A DNA stretch of 64,000 bases from Actinophytocola sp963825445 (GTDB lineage Bacteria > Actinomycetota > Actinomycetes > Mycobacteriales > Pseudonocardiaceae): the NCBI GenBank assembly GCA_963825445.1, contig CAWGTM010000020.1, forward strand, positions 62,001 to 126,000, in the 5' to 3' direction. Both the position numbers and the translations under genes were made by a program. Positions within the stretch are counted from its first letter, which is position 1. Each line of letters starts with the position of its first letter. The notes under the pieces were generated by a model. That model saw nothing but the letters and a program-made list of their open reading frames with translations. It was not told where the DNA came from and ran no database searches. Positions 1 through 8,621 of the stretch are shown piece by piece.

Positions 1-83
1 CCAAGGCGACCGCCGACGGCACCCAGTTGATCATCTGGACGTGTCACGGCGAGGAAAACCAGCGCTGGACCCCGCCCGCCTGA
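1..83 (+). CDS. C-terminal end of a ricin-type beta-trefoil lectin protein (partial)
   Basis: Only the last 26 codons are in the window; they read in frame into TGA at 81-83. The tail contains ADGTQLIIWTCHG followed by ENQRWTPP, the spacing and the final Q-x-W of a ricin B-type carbohydrate-binding repeat. Such domains usually form the sugar-binding end of secreted actinobacterial glycoside hydrolases or peptidases. The catalytic part, if any, lies upstream of the window, so enzyme class cannot be stated. Confidence 0.7.
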   Translation, partial: KATADGTQLIIWTCHGEENQRWTPPA

Positions 84-177
84 GGAATTCCGCGAGGGAC
101 TGCTCCTATTTCGACCTGTTCTTGAGTAACACGGTGAACCATCGCGAGTTGTTTCCGTTGAACGACAGGAGTGCCTC

Positions 178-621
178 TTGCGAACCAGATTGATCATATC
201 CGTGCTCGCGGTTCTCGCTTCTCTTCTTGTTGTTGCGCCTTTTGCGCAGGCGGCGGCGGAATGCGGGGCAACAGAGGAGCAATGGATCGGTGGCTTCGAC
301 GGAAGTCACGTCGACCGTCCGGGTCCACTTCCGCTGTCGATCGAAGTCACGCGGAACGCCGAGGGCACCCTTGGTGTGGAGACCGAGGTCAACGGGGCGA
401 TCTATCCCACGACTTACGTGGAGATCGTGTTGAAGCGGCTGACCTGGACCGTCCTGCTGCCGCCCAACCCACTCTTTCCCTCGAGGCATTACGCCCCCGA
501 TTTCGGGGAAGTTACCTGTTCCGGCGGCATCGTGACGAGTTTCACCGGCTACGCCCTGGACTACATGCTCGGTTACGGCGAGGTGTGGTTCAGCGATATC
601 GAACTCGTCAGAGTTAACTGA
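178..621 (+). CDS. Small secreted protein with two cysteines, unknown family
   Basis: 147 aa starting at TTG 178, chosen because AGGAG (167-171) lies six bases upstream and because the next residues form a signal peptide (R-x-R start, hydrophobic residues 5-22, AQAAA cleavage region). The mature part begins ECGAT and has a second cysteine in VTCSGG near residue 116, so a single disulfide is likely. It is rich in beta-prone, aromatic and glycine residues. I do not recognise the family. A broken paralogue lies at 1360-1825, on the other side of a lipoprotein gene, and even the leader regions of the two copies are alike. The DNA here looks less GC-rich than most of the window. Confidence 0.75.
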   Translation: MRTRLIISVLAVLASLLVVAPFAQAAAECGATEEQWIGGFDGSHVDRPGPLPLSIEVTRNAEGTLGVETEVNGAIYPTTYVEIVLKRLTWTVLLPPNPLFPSRHYAPDFGEVTCSGGIVTSFTGYALDYMLGYGEVWFSDIELVRVN

Positions 622-628
622 GCGCCGG

Positions 629-671
629 TGCCCGGCCGTGGTCCCCCGAACGGGTGCGCCAGGGCCGGGCA
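629..671 (+). terminator. Hairpin after the secreted-protein gene
   Basis: TGCCCGGCC (629-637) and GGCCGGGCA (663-671) are perfect 9-bp arms around a 25-nt loop, starting 8 bp after the stop at 621. There is no U-tract, so factor-independent termination is only possible, as is usual in GC-rich actinobacteria. Confidence 0.35.
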
Positions 672-737
672 TGGCGTCGTCGGGTGGCAGGTACCGTGCT
701 CGCGAGCGGATGCGAAACACGATCGGGGGCACCACAG

Positions 738-1298
738 ATGATCATTCGACGTAGCGTTCCGGTAGTGGTCGGCCTCGTGCTGATCATGAGCGGTTGCTCC
801 GACGGCGACTCTCCCGAGTCGGCCGGGCAGCCCACCGCCGACAAGCCCAGTGTCACGACCATCGACCTGACGTTGAACGACCAGTCGGTCGACCTGGGCG
901 ACGCGGTGGTGAAGTGTTATGACTACGAAGACCACCTGATGGTCGAGGCGCACAACCCCGACGACTTCGAGGCCACGGGCTTCCTGATGGACTACTACGA
1001 GAACAACGTGAACCTCAGCATTGGTGTTCGAGGTGGGGATCCGGACCAGTTCCGGTACGAAGAGGGCGCCGACGGGCAGACCGCTGAGGTGACGCGGGAC
1101 GGCGCCGAGGTGACGATCACCGGAAAGATCGGCGCGGCTGGTGGCTCGGACGCGCCTCAGCGGTTCGAGATTTCCGCCAACTGCGCGGAGTTCCACAACA
1201 CTCCGCCGGACAGCAGCAAGGTCGACCCGTCGGATATGCCCAGCATTCCGTCGACTTGCCCGCCGGGTCAGGCCGTGTGCATTCCAGAGGGTAACTAG
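738..1298 (+). CDS. LpqH-like lipoprotein (19-kDa antigen family)
   Basis: 186 aa from ATG 738. The N-terminus is a lipoprotein signal: basic start IIRR, hydrophobic VPVVVGLVLI, then lipobox MSGC with Cys20 as the lipid-anchored residue. The rest fits the mycobacterial LpqH pattern: a short Ser/Pro/Ala linker, a strand leading to a cysteine (VVKCYD), an A-E-V-T-R-D-G-A-E-V-T-I-T-G-K stretch and a terminal F-E-I-S-A-N-C. The two cysteines of that fold are present. In mycobacteria LpqH is a surface lipoprotein without known enzymatic activity. Family assignment rests on motif order only. It sits between the intact and broken copies of a secreted-protein gene, on the same strand. Confidence 0.65.
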   Translation: MIIRRSVPVVVGLVLIMSGCSDGDSPESAGQPTADKPSVTTIDLTLNDQSVDLGDAVVKCYDYEDHLMVEAHNPDDFEATGFLMDYYENNVNLSIGVRGGDPDQFRYEEGADGQTAEVTRDGAEVTITGKIGAAGGSDAPQRFEISANCAEFHNTPPDSSKVDPSDMPSIPSTCPPGQAVCIPEGN

Positions 1299-1359
1299 CT
1301 CGTATCTCCAACTGGTTTCGATCCGGGCGGTGAATCGTCGCCAGGTCCGTTCCGTTGGA

Positions 1360-1825
1360 ATGACAGGAGCACCTTCGCGAACCAGATTGATCATATCCAT
1401 GGTTGCTGCCGTCGCGTCTCTTCTCCTGGTCGCGCCGACTCTCGCGCAGGCAACTCCGGAATGCGGAGCCACGGCCGAACAGTGGGTCGGTAGCTTCGAC
1501 GGCAACCACGTCTTCACCTGGGGGGATCCCCTTCCGCTGTCCATCGAGGTCACCCGGAAACGCCGCAGGGAAATATCCGCGTGACGACCGACGTCAACGG
1601 GACGGTCTATCCCGAGAGCGGCGGAACCATCACACTGAACCGGCTGTCCTGCGGCATCTTGTACCCGAAGGCTCATTCGTTCCCCGGTCGCTTTACGACG
1701 CCGGATACCAGGGAGTCACCTGTTCCGGTGGTGTCGTGACGGACTTCACCGGCTACGTATCGGACTACTTTCCCGGAACCGGCTACGTGGCATACAGCGA
1801 TTTCGAACTCGCGAGAGTCAATTAG
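1360..1825 (+). pseudogene. Degenerate paralogue of the secreted protein at 178-621
   Basis: The opening frame gives RTRLIIS, a signal peptide and ECGATAEQWVGSFDGNHV, closely matching the protein at 178-621, but stops at 1582-1584. Homology resumes in the +3 frame (RVTTDVNGTVYPESGG...) after two single-base excesses near 1560 and 1571-1573, then returns to the +2 frame near 1690 (YDAGYQGVTCSGGVV ... ELARVN). That is at least three indels. The TTG start of the intact copy is TCG here (1376-1378), leaving ATG 1360 or 1399 as possible starts. The homologous end, SDFELARVN, is intact and its TAG (1823-1825) overlaps the stop of the convergent SDR gene. Decay after tandem duplication is the simplest reading. 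Confidence 0.8.
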
Positions 1826-2656
1826 GGAGTCCACGGGAGGATGTTGCCGTAGCGGACCAGTTCTCCGTAGTGCGTCGGGTTGACCGGGGTCAGTGCCAGG
1901 TCCAGGAGTGAGACGGCGGCCTGGGCCGGGGTGGGGGCGGTGCTGACGTCCCACCACAGGGCGGACGTAGGGGTGTTGATCATGCCGGGGCAGGCCGCTG
2001 CCAGCAGGATGCCGAGTTCGGTGTCCTGCTCGCGGCGGTGGTTGGCCAGCGCGCGGACGGCGGCCACCTGGCCGATCTTCGACGGGATGTTGACGAAGCC
2101 CGGCCACGCGCCGGCCTGGGCGCTGCCGATCTTCACCGCGTCGCGCCACGAGTGCGATCTGCTTGTCCACCTCGTCCATGGAGGACGGGTCGGCGAAGCG
2201 GTCGTGCAGCACGGGTGCCAGGTAGTGCAGCGTGCCCAGCGTGCTGGCCACCACGATCAGCCGGCCGTTGTCGCGCACCAGGGGTGCGAAGGCCCGCAGC
2301 ACCCGGGTGGTGCCGAAGTTGTTGACCTCCGTGTACGCATCCATGATCGTTGCGGGGTCGTCGGTCGGGCCGATGCGCATCACCGCGTTGTTGAACACGA
2401 TGTCCACGCCGCCGTGGCGCTCGGCCAGTTGGGCGGCAAGGCGGTCGGCCGCGTCGGGATCGGCGACGTCCAGGAGTTCGCCGCGTACCTGGGCGCCGGG
2501 GATGGTCGCCGCGGCCGCCGTGACGCGGTCGAGGTCGCGGCCCGTCAGGTACACGATGTCTGTCGGTGCCAGGCGTTGCGCGAGGCCCTCGACCAGCGCC
2601 AGGCCCAGGCCCTGGGTGGCGCCGGTGACCAGGGCGACCTTCGGTGACGTGCTCAT
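1822..2656 (-). pseudogene. Frameshifted short-chain dehydrogenase/reductase lacking the catalytic Tyr
   Basis: Start ATG 2656 (MSTSPKVALVTG). The N-terminal part shows the Rossmann motif TGATQGLG, a D-V-A-D acidic motif, NNAVM and the catalytic-serine strand IVVAST. The frame is lost near 2150: dropping one base restores IALWRDAVKIGSAQAGAWPG and reading continues to the TAA at 1822-1824, giving about 277 aa, normal for classical SDRs. The active-site YxxxK position reads N-I-P-S-K, so the Tyr is Asn. The protein resembles carbonyl-reductase-type SDRs. It is divergent from a LysR regulator (71 bp gap), the usual arrangement for a LysR-controlled target. A frameshift plus loss of the catalytic Tyr suggests a dead gene, though one sequencing indel cannot be excluded. 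Confidence 0.75.
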
Positions 2657-2727
2657 GTCGGTCACGTTAGGTCGCCGTAGGCCATGCCACCAGCGACAGA
2701 AGCTCAACCGTGGTATGCGTATGTGTC

Positions 2728-3642
2728 ATGGCCTTCACCGACGCGTCCCTCACCGCTCTGCGGGTGTTCCGGGAGGTGGCCGAGCGCGGCACCCTCACCG
2801 CCGCGGCCTCGGCGCTCGGCTACACCCAGTCCGCCGTCTCCCGGCAGATCGCCTCGCTGGAGCGGGCCGCGGGCACGCCACTGTTGGAGCGGCGCTACGA
2901 CGGCGTACGGCTCACCCCGGCCGGACGGATCGTGGTGCGCCGGGCGGCCGGGGTGATCGACCAGGTCGACGCCACCGCGCGCGAGTTGGCGGGGCTGCCC
3001 GAGGAACACAGCACCGTCCGGCTCGGCTGGTTCGCCAGCGCCGGGACCTGGCTCGTGCCCCGGGCGCTGGCGGCGCTGCGCCGGACCCACCCGGCCATCA
3101 CGGTGGTCACCCGGGAGGGCAGCACCCCGGCGCTGGCGCGGTCGTTGCGCGCCGGCACGCTCGACCTCGCTTTGCTGGCGTCGATGCCGCCGTTTCGCCC
3201 GCCCGACACGGAAACGCCCGCGTTGGAACTGCGGACGCTCACCGAACGCAGCTTGTGCGTCGCCGTGTCCGACACGCATCCGTTGGCCCGCAACGACTTC
3301 ATCGACATCGCCGACCTGCGCGGCCAACGCTGGATCGCCGCGCCCGGCGGCGACGAGCGGGTGATGGGCGTGTGGCCGGGCCTGGACGAGAGGCCGCGGA
3401 TCGCGCACACCGCCCGCGACTGGCTGGCCAAACTGCACCTGGTCGCCGCCGGCCTTGGCATCACCACCGTGCCAGCGGGGTTCGCGTCCGCCGCGCTGCC
3501 GGGCGTGCGAGTTCTCCAGGTGCGCGGCGGACCGGCCGAACAGCGCCGGATGATGCTCGCGCGTGTTCCTCAGCCGTTGCCGGAACCCGTCGCCCGCGTC
3601 GCCGACGCACTGCGGGCGGCCGCCGTGGACGTGCCCGCGTAG
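2728..3642 (+). CDS. LysR-family transcriptional regulator
   Basis: 304 aa from ATG 2728. Residues 1-60 form the LysR winged helix: LTALRVFREVAERGTLTAAASALGYTQSAVSRQIASLE, followed by LLERRYDGVRLTPAG. Residues about 90-290 form the type 2 periplasmic-binding-like effector domain (STVRLGWFASAGTWLVP ..., HPAITVVTREGST..., GLGITTVPAGFA). In-frame upstream codons were rejected because they would add residues before the conserved start and consume the divergent promoter. The partner gene is the SDR at 1822-2656. The last 73 bp overlap the 3' end of the convergent deacetylase gene. The effector is unknown. Confidence 0.9.
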   Translation: MAFTDASLTALRVFREVAERGTLTAAASALGYTQSAVSRQIASLERAAGTPLLERRYDGVRLTPAGRIVVRRAAGVIDQVDATARELAGLPEEHSTVRLGWFASAGTWLVPRALAALRRTHPAITVVTREGSTPALARSLRAGTLDLALLASMPPFRPPDTETPALELRTLTERSLCVAVSDTHPLARNDFIDIADLRGQRWIAAPGGDERVMGVWPGLDERPRIAHTARDWLAKLHLVAAGLGITTVPAGFASAALPGVRVLQVRGGPAEQRRMMLARVPQPLPEPVARVADALRAAAVDVPA

Positions 3643-4463
3643 TGGTCGGCTATCTCGTCGCTCGTGGTCAGCCAGACGTCGGGTTGTGCGGCGAGGTGGG
3701 CGAGTGCCTGGTCCAGGTACTTGTGGCGGAACGCCTGGCCGATGACGAACGGGTGCAGCGCCAGTGCCATCACTCGGCCGCCCTCCGTGCTCAGTTGGTC
3801 GTACTGGTCCTTCACCATCTGGACGAACTCCGGGCCTGTGATGCCCCTGCTGAACAGCAACAGGTCGTTCAGTTCCACCGAGTACGGGACGCTCAGCATG
3901 CCCGGCACGTTCAGACGGTAGGGCTGGTCGTCGTTCGTCCAGTCCAATGTGTACGTCAGGCCCAGCTCGGCCAGCAGGGCCGGAGTGTTGAACGTTTCCG
4001 TCAGGCCCGGGCCCATCCAGCCGTTCGGTCGTCGGCCGGTCGCCGTCGTGATGGTGGCCACGATGTCGGACAGGACCTGGCGTTCCTCCTCCAGCGACAG
4101 GTTCGCGTGCAGGGTCGAGTTGGTCTCGCCGTGTGCCAGCCAGGCCCAGTCGCGGGCCAGGCCCGCTTCGATGATCTGCGGGTAGTGCTCGGCCACCGCC
4201 GAGTTCAGCAGGACGCTCGCCCGGATGCCGTGCCTGTCCAGACTTTCCATGGTGCGCCAGATTCCCACCCGGGCGCCGTAGTCGCGCCAGCCGTGGTTCA
4301 GGGCGTCGGGAACCAGGTCGGCCGTGCCCGGCCAGATGCTGGTGGACGGGCGGTCGACCAGGAAGTGTTCCACGTTCAGACCTATGTAGACGGCCACGCG
4401 GGCGCCGTCGGGCCAGTGGATCGGGGGACGTTCGGTGATGGGGCTGTAGTCGTAGAGTTCCAT
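3570..4463 (-). CDS. Polysaccharide deacetylase-family protein, PuuE/allantoinase-like
   Basis: 297 aa from ATG 4463. The N-terminus DYSPITERPPIHWPDGARVAVYIGLNVEHF and the later GIRASVLLNSAVAEHYP, HGETNST, RPNGWMGPG, LDWTNDDQPY and LALHPFVIGQAFR segments follow the cytosolic PuuE-like branch of carbohydrate-esterase-4 NodB folds, which includes cofactor-independent allantoinases and uncharacterised amidohydrolases. No signal peptide is seen, so a small-molecule amide substrate in the cytosol is likelier than a wall polymer. The Ala/Ser/Thr-rich C-terminus overlaps the LysR gene by 73 bp on the opposite strand. It is transcribed divergently from a MerR regulator (51 bp gap) and is its probable target. 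Confidence 0.75.
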   Translation of the reverse strand: MELYDYSPITERPPIHWPDGARVAVYIGLNVEHFLVDRPSTSIWPGTADLVPDALNHGWRDYGARVGIWRTMESLDRHGIRASVLLNSAVAEHYPQIIEAGLARDWAWLAHGETNSTLHANLSLEEERQVLSDIVATITTATGRRPNGWMGPGLTETFNTPALLAELGLTYTLDWTNDDQPYRLNVPGMLSVPYSVELNDLLLFSRGITGPEFVQMVKDQYDQLSTEGGRVMALALHPFVIGQAFRHKYLDQALAHLAAQPDVWLTTSDEIADHYAGTSTAAARSASATRATGSGNG

Positions 4464-4472
4464 GACCTCACG

Positions 4473-4501
4473 ATAAGAGCTAACATCGATGTCAGGTTCA
4501 A
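4473..4501 (-). promoter_or_regulatory. MerR-type promoter/operator of the deacetylase gene
   Basis: On the minus strand TTGAAC (4501-4496) and TCTTAT (4478-4473) are separated by 17 bp; a TATCGT alternative gives 20 bp, closer to MerR-activated promoters. Centred between them is the perfect 10-bp palindrome ACATCGATGT (4483-4492). This lies in the 51-bp gap between the divergent deacetylase and MerR genes. Binding by the adjacent MerR protein is inference. Confidence 0.45.
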
Positions 4502-4514
4502 GTCGGAGGTCGGC

Positions 4515-4877
4515 ATGCGGATCGGTGAACTCGCCCGGCGCACGGGGGTCAGCGAGCGGTCGCTGCGGTACTACGAGCAGCAGGGGTTGCTGGCCGCCGA
4601 CCGCACGCCCGGCGGCCAGCGCGACTATCCCGAGCAGGCGGTCGACCGGGTCGTGCGCATCCAGGAGCTGTTCGCGGCGGGCCTGCACAGCAAGAAGATC
4701 GCCCGGTTGCTGCCGTGCATGCGGGACACGGACGGGCGGCCGACCGAGATCGCCACTCCGGCGCTGGTGACAGAGCTGCTCGCCGAGCGGGACCGCATCG
4801 ACCGGATGATCAAGGACCTGGCTACCTCGCGCGCCGTGCTGGACGACGTGATCGACTCGGCCCAGCGGACGCGCTGA
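4515..4877 (+). CDS. MerR-family transcriptional regulator
   Basis: 120 aa from ATG 4515 with GGAGG at 4505-4509. The N-terminal winged helix is canonical: MRIGELARRTGVSERSLRYYEQQGLLAADRTPGGQRDYPEQAVDRVVRIQEL, followed by the dimerisation coiled coil (LVTELLAERDRIDRMIKDLATSRAVLDDVI). One cysteine (LLPCMRD, near residue 64) sits before the dimerisation helix; there is no metal-binding C-terminal Cys motif and no separate ligand domain. Length and layout match small MerR regulators that control a divergent enzyme gene, here the deacetylase. Confidence 0.88.
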   Translation: MRIGELARRTGVSERSLRYYEQQGLLAADRTPGGQRDYPEQAVDRVVRIQELFAAGLHSKKIARLLPCMRDTDGRPTEIATPALVTELLAERDRIDRMIKDLATSRAVLDDVIDSAQRTR

Positions 4878-4936
4878 AAGCGAACCGTAAGCGGGATGAG
4901 GCAGGGTGCGGGCATCCACGTGGAGGGAGCAAGATC

Positions 4937-5504
4937 ATTCGTAAGCTCATCGAGTCGACGTTCGTCTCGCTGGACGGGATCATCGACGACACCGTGCCGG
5001 GCTCCGTCGAGCGCGCCCAGCCGCACTTCTGGGGTCAGCCCTACTGGGACGAGGACCACGGCGGCTACGCCGGCAAACTGGGATCCGAGGCCGACGCGCT
5101 CCTGCTCGGTCGCGTCACCTACGAGGGGTTCGCCGTCGCCTGGGGGTCGATGGAAGGACCCGCGGCCGACGCCATGAACGCCATGCCCAAGTACGTGGCC
5201 TCCCGGACGCTCACCGAGACCACCTGGAACGCCTCGGTCATCCAGGGTGACGTGGCCGAGGAGGTCGCGAAGCTCAAGGAGCAGCCGGGCAAGAACATCC
5301 TCAAGTACGGCACCGGCGAGCTGGACAAGACCCTGGTGGAACACGGCCTGGTCGACGAGTTCCACTTCTGGTACTTCCCGGTCATCGTCGGGCGCCGGGC
5401 GGCACCTGTTCGAGGGCGCCGGGTTCGACACCACCCACCTGAAACTGGCCGAGGTCAACCAGTTCGGCTCGGGCATCGTGGTGCACGTCTACGTGCCCAA
5501 GTAG
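4937..5504 (+). pseudogene. DHFR/RibD-C-like reductase, frameshifted, with no canonical start
   Basis: Reads RKLIESTFVSLDGIIDD..., LLLGRVTYEGFA..., YVASRTL, KYGTGELDKTLVEHGLVDEFHFWYFPVIVG, a typical RibD C-terminal / YwjB-like dihydrofolate-reductase fold. The frame breaks at about 5393, where removing one base in GGGCGCCGGG restores GAGRHLFEGAGFDTTHLKLAEVNQFGSGIVVHVYVPK to TAG 5502-5504. No ATG, GTG or TTG lies in frame before the conserved first strand; the family start position is ATT 4937 or ATC 4934, behind a good GGAGGG (4922-4927). The 3' end overlaps the convergent AfsR-type gene by 16 bp. It may be a decayed gene, or a real gene with an assembly indel and a rare start codon. Confidence 0.7.
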
Positions 5505-8500
5505 GCCTCTGCCGGCGTCAGCCCGGCGCCATGAGCGAACCGGGTGTCGAAGTCCGGTGTGGACGCCCGCACGGCGGCGGTGATGCGGCGCAGCTCCTCC
5601 TTGTCCGAAATGGACATCGGGCGCGCCGATCGCCGCCGTGCGGAGTCGGCCGCGCCCAACAGTTCCGCGGCGTGGCCGTCGGGCACCAGCGCGGCGGCCA
5701 TTCCCTCGAGCGTCCACGCCATGCCGTGGTCGGACTCCTGGTCCCGGAACATGCCGAACGCCTCGCCGAACCGGGTCAGCGCCGTCGCCTGGTCGCCCCG
5801 CTGTTCGGCCAGCAGGCCCAGTTCGACCACCACCATCGACAGGTACGGCGGAGTGCCCTCTCCCGCAGTGGCCAGCAGCCAGCGCAGGTGTTCCTCCGCC
5901 AGGTCGAGCTTGCCGTCGCGGCGCGCGGCAAACGCCAGCGCGAGCGTCGCGAACGTCTCGTTCGCCTGCTGCCCCTGCTCGGCCGCCAGCCGCTTCGCCT
6001 GCTCCCCGTACTCCAGGGCCCGCGGATGATCCCCGGCCTGCATGGACAACCACGCCAGCCAACTCAGCCGACCGGCCACATCGGACCACAGGCCCAGGTC
6101 CTCGGCGACCCGCAGACCGGACCGTCCCATTCGGACTGCCTCCGCATGGTCGCCCGTCAGGTCCGCCCACCCGATCAGCCAGTCGGTGGCCTGCAGGACA
6201 CCCCACTCGTCGCCCAACTCGCCGAACAGCTCGGCACTGCGCCGGGCGTCGTGTTCCAGCGCGGGCAGGTCGTGGCGCAGATGCCCGAGCATGGCCCGGG
6301 TGGCGAGCACCGCGGCCTCACCCCAGCGGTCGCCGGTGGCATGGAACTCCTCCAGGGCGTGGGCCAGCAGCTTCTCCGCCGCCTCCGCGTCGCCGGTCTC
6401 GATGAACGCGGCCGCCAGGAACCACTCGACCAGCGGATCCGAGTAGTCGCGCAGCACCTCGGCCGCCCGCTCCGCACCACCCTGCCCCCGCCGGATCTCC
6501 AGACCCGCGTGCCAGGCCCGCGCGGCCCGGCGAAGCTTCGACGCTCCACCTGGGACGGCGAGCGCATCGACCAGCATCCGACGTGCGTCGTCGAGCCGGC
6601 CGCGCAGGAACCGGTGCCACACCAGGGAAATGGCCAACCGCAGCGCGTGTTCGGCCGCACCGGAGCGGCGGAACGTGTCGAGCGCCGACCGCGTGTTCGC
6701 GGCCTCGGCGTCGAGCCGGCGCAGCCACTCCCGTTGGCCCGGCCCGCGCAGCTCGGCCCGCTCGGCCACCGTCAGGTAGTGCTCGGCGTGCCGGCGCCGC
6801 AACTCCGGCTCCTCCCCGGCCAGACGCAACTGGTCGACGCAGTACGCGGCCACCGACTCGAGCAGCCGGAACCGCGACCCGTCGCGCACCACCAGGGACT
6901 TGTCGACCAGACCGGCCATCACATCCAGGACATCGTCTCCACAAACGGCCTCGACACCGTCGAGTGTGGACCCTCCAGAGTGGACGGACAACCTGCGCAA
7001 CACCGTCCGTTCGGCCGACGTCAGGAGCTGCCAACTCCAGTCGATCACCGCGGTGAGCGTGCGTTGCCGAGCGGGTGCGTCGCGCGGTCCGGTGCCCAGT
7101 AGGCGGAACCGGTCCTGCGGCACCTGCAGGCGCCTGGCCAGCTCGGCGACACCGAGCGCCGGGACCCGGGACGCGGCCAGCTCCAGCGCCAGCGGGATGC
7201 CGTCGAGCCGCCGGCACACCTCGGCCGCCACGGTGGCGCTCTCCGGCCCGAGACCGGCCCTGGACAGGAACAACTGGACGGCCGACGAGCGCGCCAGCCG
7301 ATCGGGCTCGTCGGTGTCGGGCACGTCGAGCGGCGGCAGGTCGAAGCGGGCCTCGCCACGAAGACGCAGCGGTTCGCGGCTGGTGGCGAGCACCCGCAGA
7401 CCGGGAGCGGCGGGCAGCAACGAGCCGACGAGTGACGCCACCGGTTCGATCACGTGCTCGCAGTTGTCCAGCACCAGCAACGTCCGCCGCCCGCGCAGGG
7501 CGGTGATCAGACGCGCGGTGGCCGACCCTTCGGAGGTGTCCGGGATGGACAGTGCGGACAGCATCAGCTCGGCCGGCGCACCGGACCCCGTCAGGTCGAT
7601 CAGCCACACCCCGTCCGGGTACGCCTCGACCAGGGCACGGGCCACCGTGACGGCCACGCTCGTCTTGCCGACGCCGCCCGAACCGGTGACCGTGACGAGT
7701 CGGCCCGTGGTGAGCAGCTCGCGGACCCGCCGGAGCGCGTGGTCGCGGCCGACCAGGTCGGTCACGGGCGCGGGCAGGGTGGTGGTCGGCCCGATCGGCC
7801 GGGGTCCGGGCGCCGGTGGGTCCTCGGCCGGGTCGCCGGCCAGGATCGCCTGGTGCAGCGCCGTCAACTCCGGGCCGGGATCCAGACCCAGCTCGTCGGC
7901 CAGCCGGCGCCGCAGGTCCTGGAAGCTGTCGAGCGCCTCGCCCGTCCGGCCGCTCCGGTGCAGGGCACGCAGGTGCGCGGCCCGCAGCCGCTCGCGGAAC
8001 GGATGCCGGGTCACCGCCTCGCCCAGCTCGGCCACCAGCTCGCCGTGGCGCCCGAGGTCGAGCCGCGCCTCGGCGTGCGCCTCGACCGCGGTCAGCCGCT
8101 GCTCCTCCCACCTGGTCACGGCCGCCCTGGCGAACTCCTCGTCCGCGAAGTCGGCGAGCGCCGGGCCGCGCCACAGGTCGAGCGCCTCGGCCAGCAGCAC
8201 GGCGCGGGTGTGCGGCTCGCTCGTGGCGGCCTGCTCGACCAGGGTGGTGAAGCGCCCGGCATCGGTCTCCGCCCGCAGCGCGTAGCCGGGTGCCTGGGAG
8301 GTCACCAGGTCGCGGCCACCCGGCTCGGCACTCTCGAGCGCGCGACGCAGTTGCGAGACGCGGACGTGCAGCGCGCCCGTGGGATCGGCCGGTGCGTCCG
8401 TGCCCCAGACGTCCTCCACCAGCACACCCACCGACACCGGCCGGCCCTCGTTGACCAGCAGGTCGGCGAGCAGGGCGCGGACCTTGCGACCGGGCACGGC

Positions 8501-8557
8501 GACGGGCTCGCCGTGCTCCGTCCACACAGCGAGCGGTCCCAGCAGCCCGAATCGCAC
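5489..8557 (-). CDS. AfsR/SARP-type regulator: OmpR-like helix, BTAD, NB-ARC ATPase, TPR
   Basis: 1022 aa from GTG 8557 (MRFGLLGPLAVW). Residues 1-95 are the OmpR-type winged helix, about 95-245 the bacterial transcriptional activation domain (EALDLWRGPALADF, FRERLRAAHLRALHRSGRTGEALDSFQDLRRRLADELGLDPGPEL), then a proline linker and an NB-ARC/STAND ATPase with Walker A TGSGGVGKTS near residue 295, LLVLDNCEHV as Walker B and LATSREPLRLRGE. The C-terminal half is helical TPR-like repeat. This is the large ligand-sensing relative of AfsR, which activates secondary metabolism in Streptomyces. No biosynthetic cluster is adjacent. TAACCT lies five bases before the start, so a leaderless transcript is possible. 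Confidence 0.9.
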   Translation of the reverse strand: MRFGLLGPLAVWTEHGEPVAVPGRKVRALLADLLVNEGRPVSVGVLVEDVWGTDAPADPTGALHVRVSQLRRALESAEPGGRDLVTSQAPGYALRAETDAGRFTTLVEQAATSEPHTRAVLLAEALDLWRGPALADFADEEFARAAVTRWEEQRLTAVEAHAEARLDLGRHGELVAELGEAVTRHPFRERLRAAHLRALHRSGRTGEALDSFQDLRRRLADELGLDPGPELTALHQAILAGDPAEDPPAPGPRPIGPTTTLPAPVTDLVGRDHALRRVRELLTTGRLVTVTGSGGVGKTSVAVTVARALVEAYPDGVWLIDLTGSGAPAELMLSALSIPDTSEGSATARLITALRGRRTLLVLDNCEHVIEPVASLVGSLLPAAPGLRVLATSREPLRLRGEARFDLPPLDVPDTDEPDRLARSSAVQLFLSRAGLGPESATVAAEVCRRLDGIPLALELAASRVPALGVAELARRLQVPQDRFRLLGTGPRDAPARQRTLTAVIDWSWQLLTSAERTVLRRLSVHSGGSTLDGVEAVCGDDVLDVMAGLVDKSLVVRDGSRFRLLESVAAYCVDQLRLAGEEPELRRRHAEHYLTVAERAELRGPGQREWLRRLDAEAANTRSALDTFRRSGAAEHALRLAISLVWHRFLRGRLDDARRMLVDALAVPGGASKLRRAARAWHAGLEIRRGQGGAERAAEVLRDYSDPLVEWFLAAAFIETGDAEAAEKLLAHALEEFHATGDRWGEAAVLATRAMLGHLRHDLPALEHDARRSAELFGELGDEWGVLQATDWLIGWADLTGDHAEAVRMGRSGLRVAEDLGLWSDVAGRLSWLAWLSMQAGDHPRALEYGEQAKRLAAEQGQQANETFATLALAFAARRDGKLDLAEEHLRWLLATAGEGTPPYLSMVVVELGLLAEQRGDQATALTRFGEAFGMFRDQESDHGMAWTLEGMAAALVPDGHAAELLGAADSARRRSARPMSISDKEELRRITAAVRASTPDFDTRFAHGAGLTPAEAYLGT

Positions 8558-8621
8558 CGGGCCAGGTTACGTGGGCGCTGTTCGCGCTGCTCAGGCCGCC
8601 AACGCGCGTAATGTGGGCACC

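Noticed and set aside
2232..4877. Long + strand ORF of 881 aa
   Set aside because: Only its last 120 codons (MerR) are real; the rest is Arg/Ala/Pro-rich antisense shadow of the SDR, LysR and deacetylase genes.
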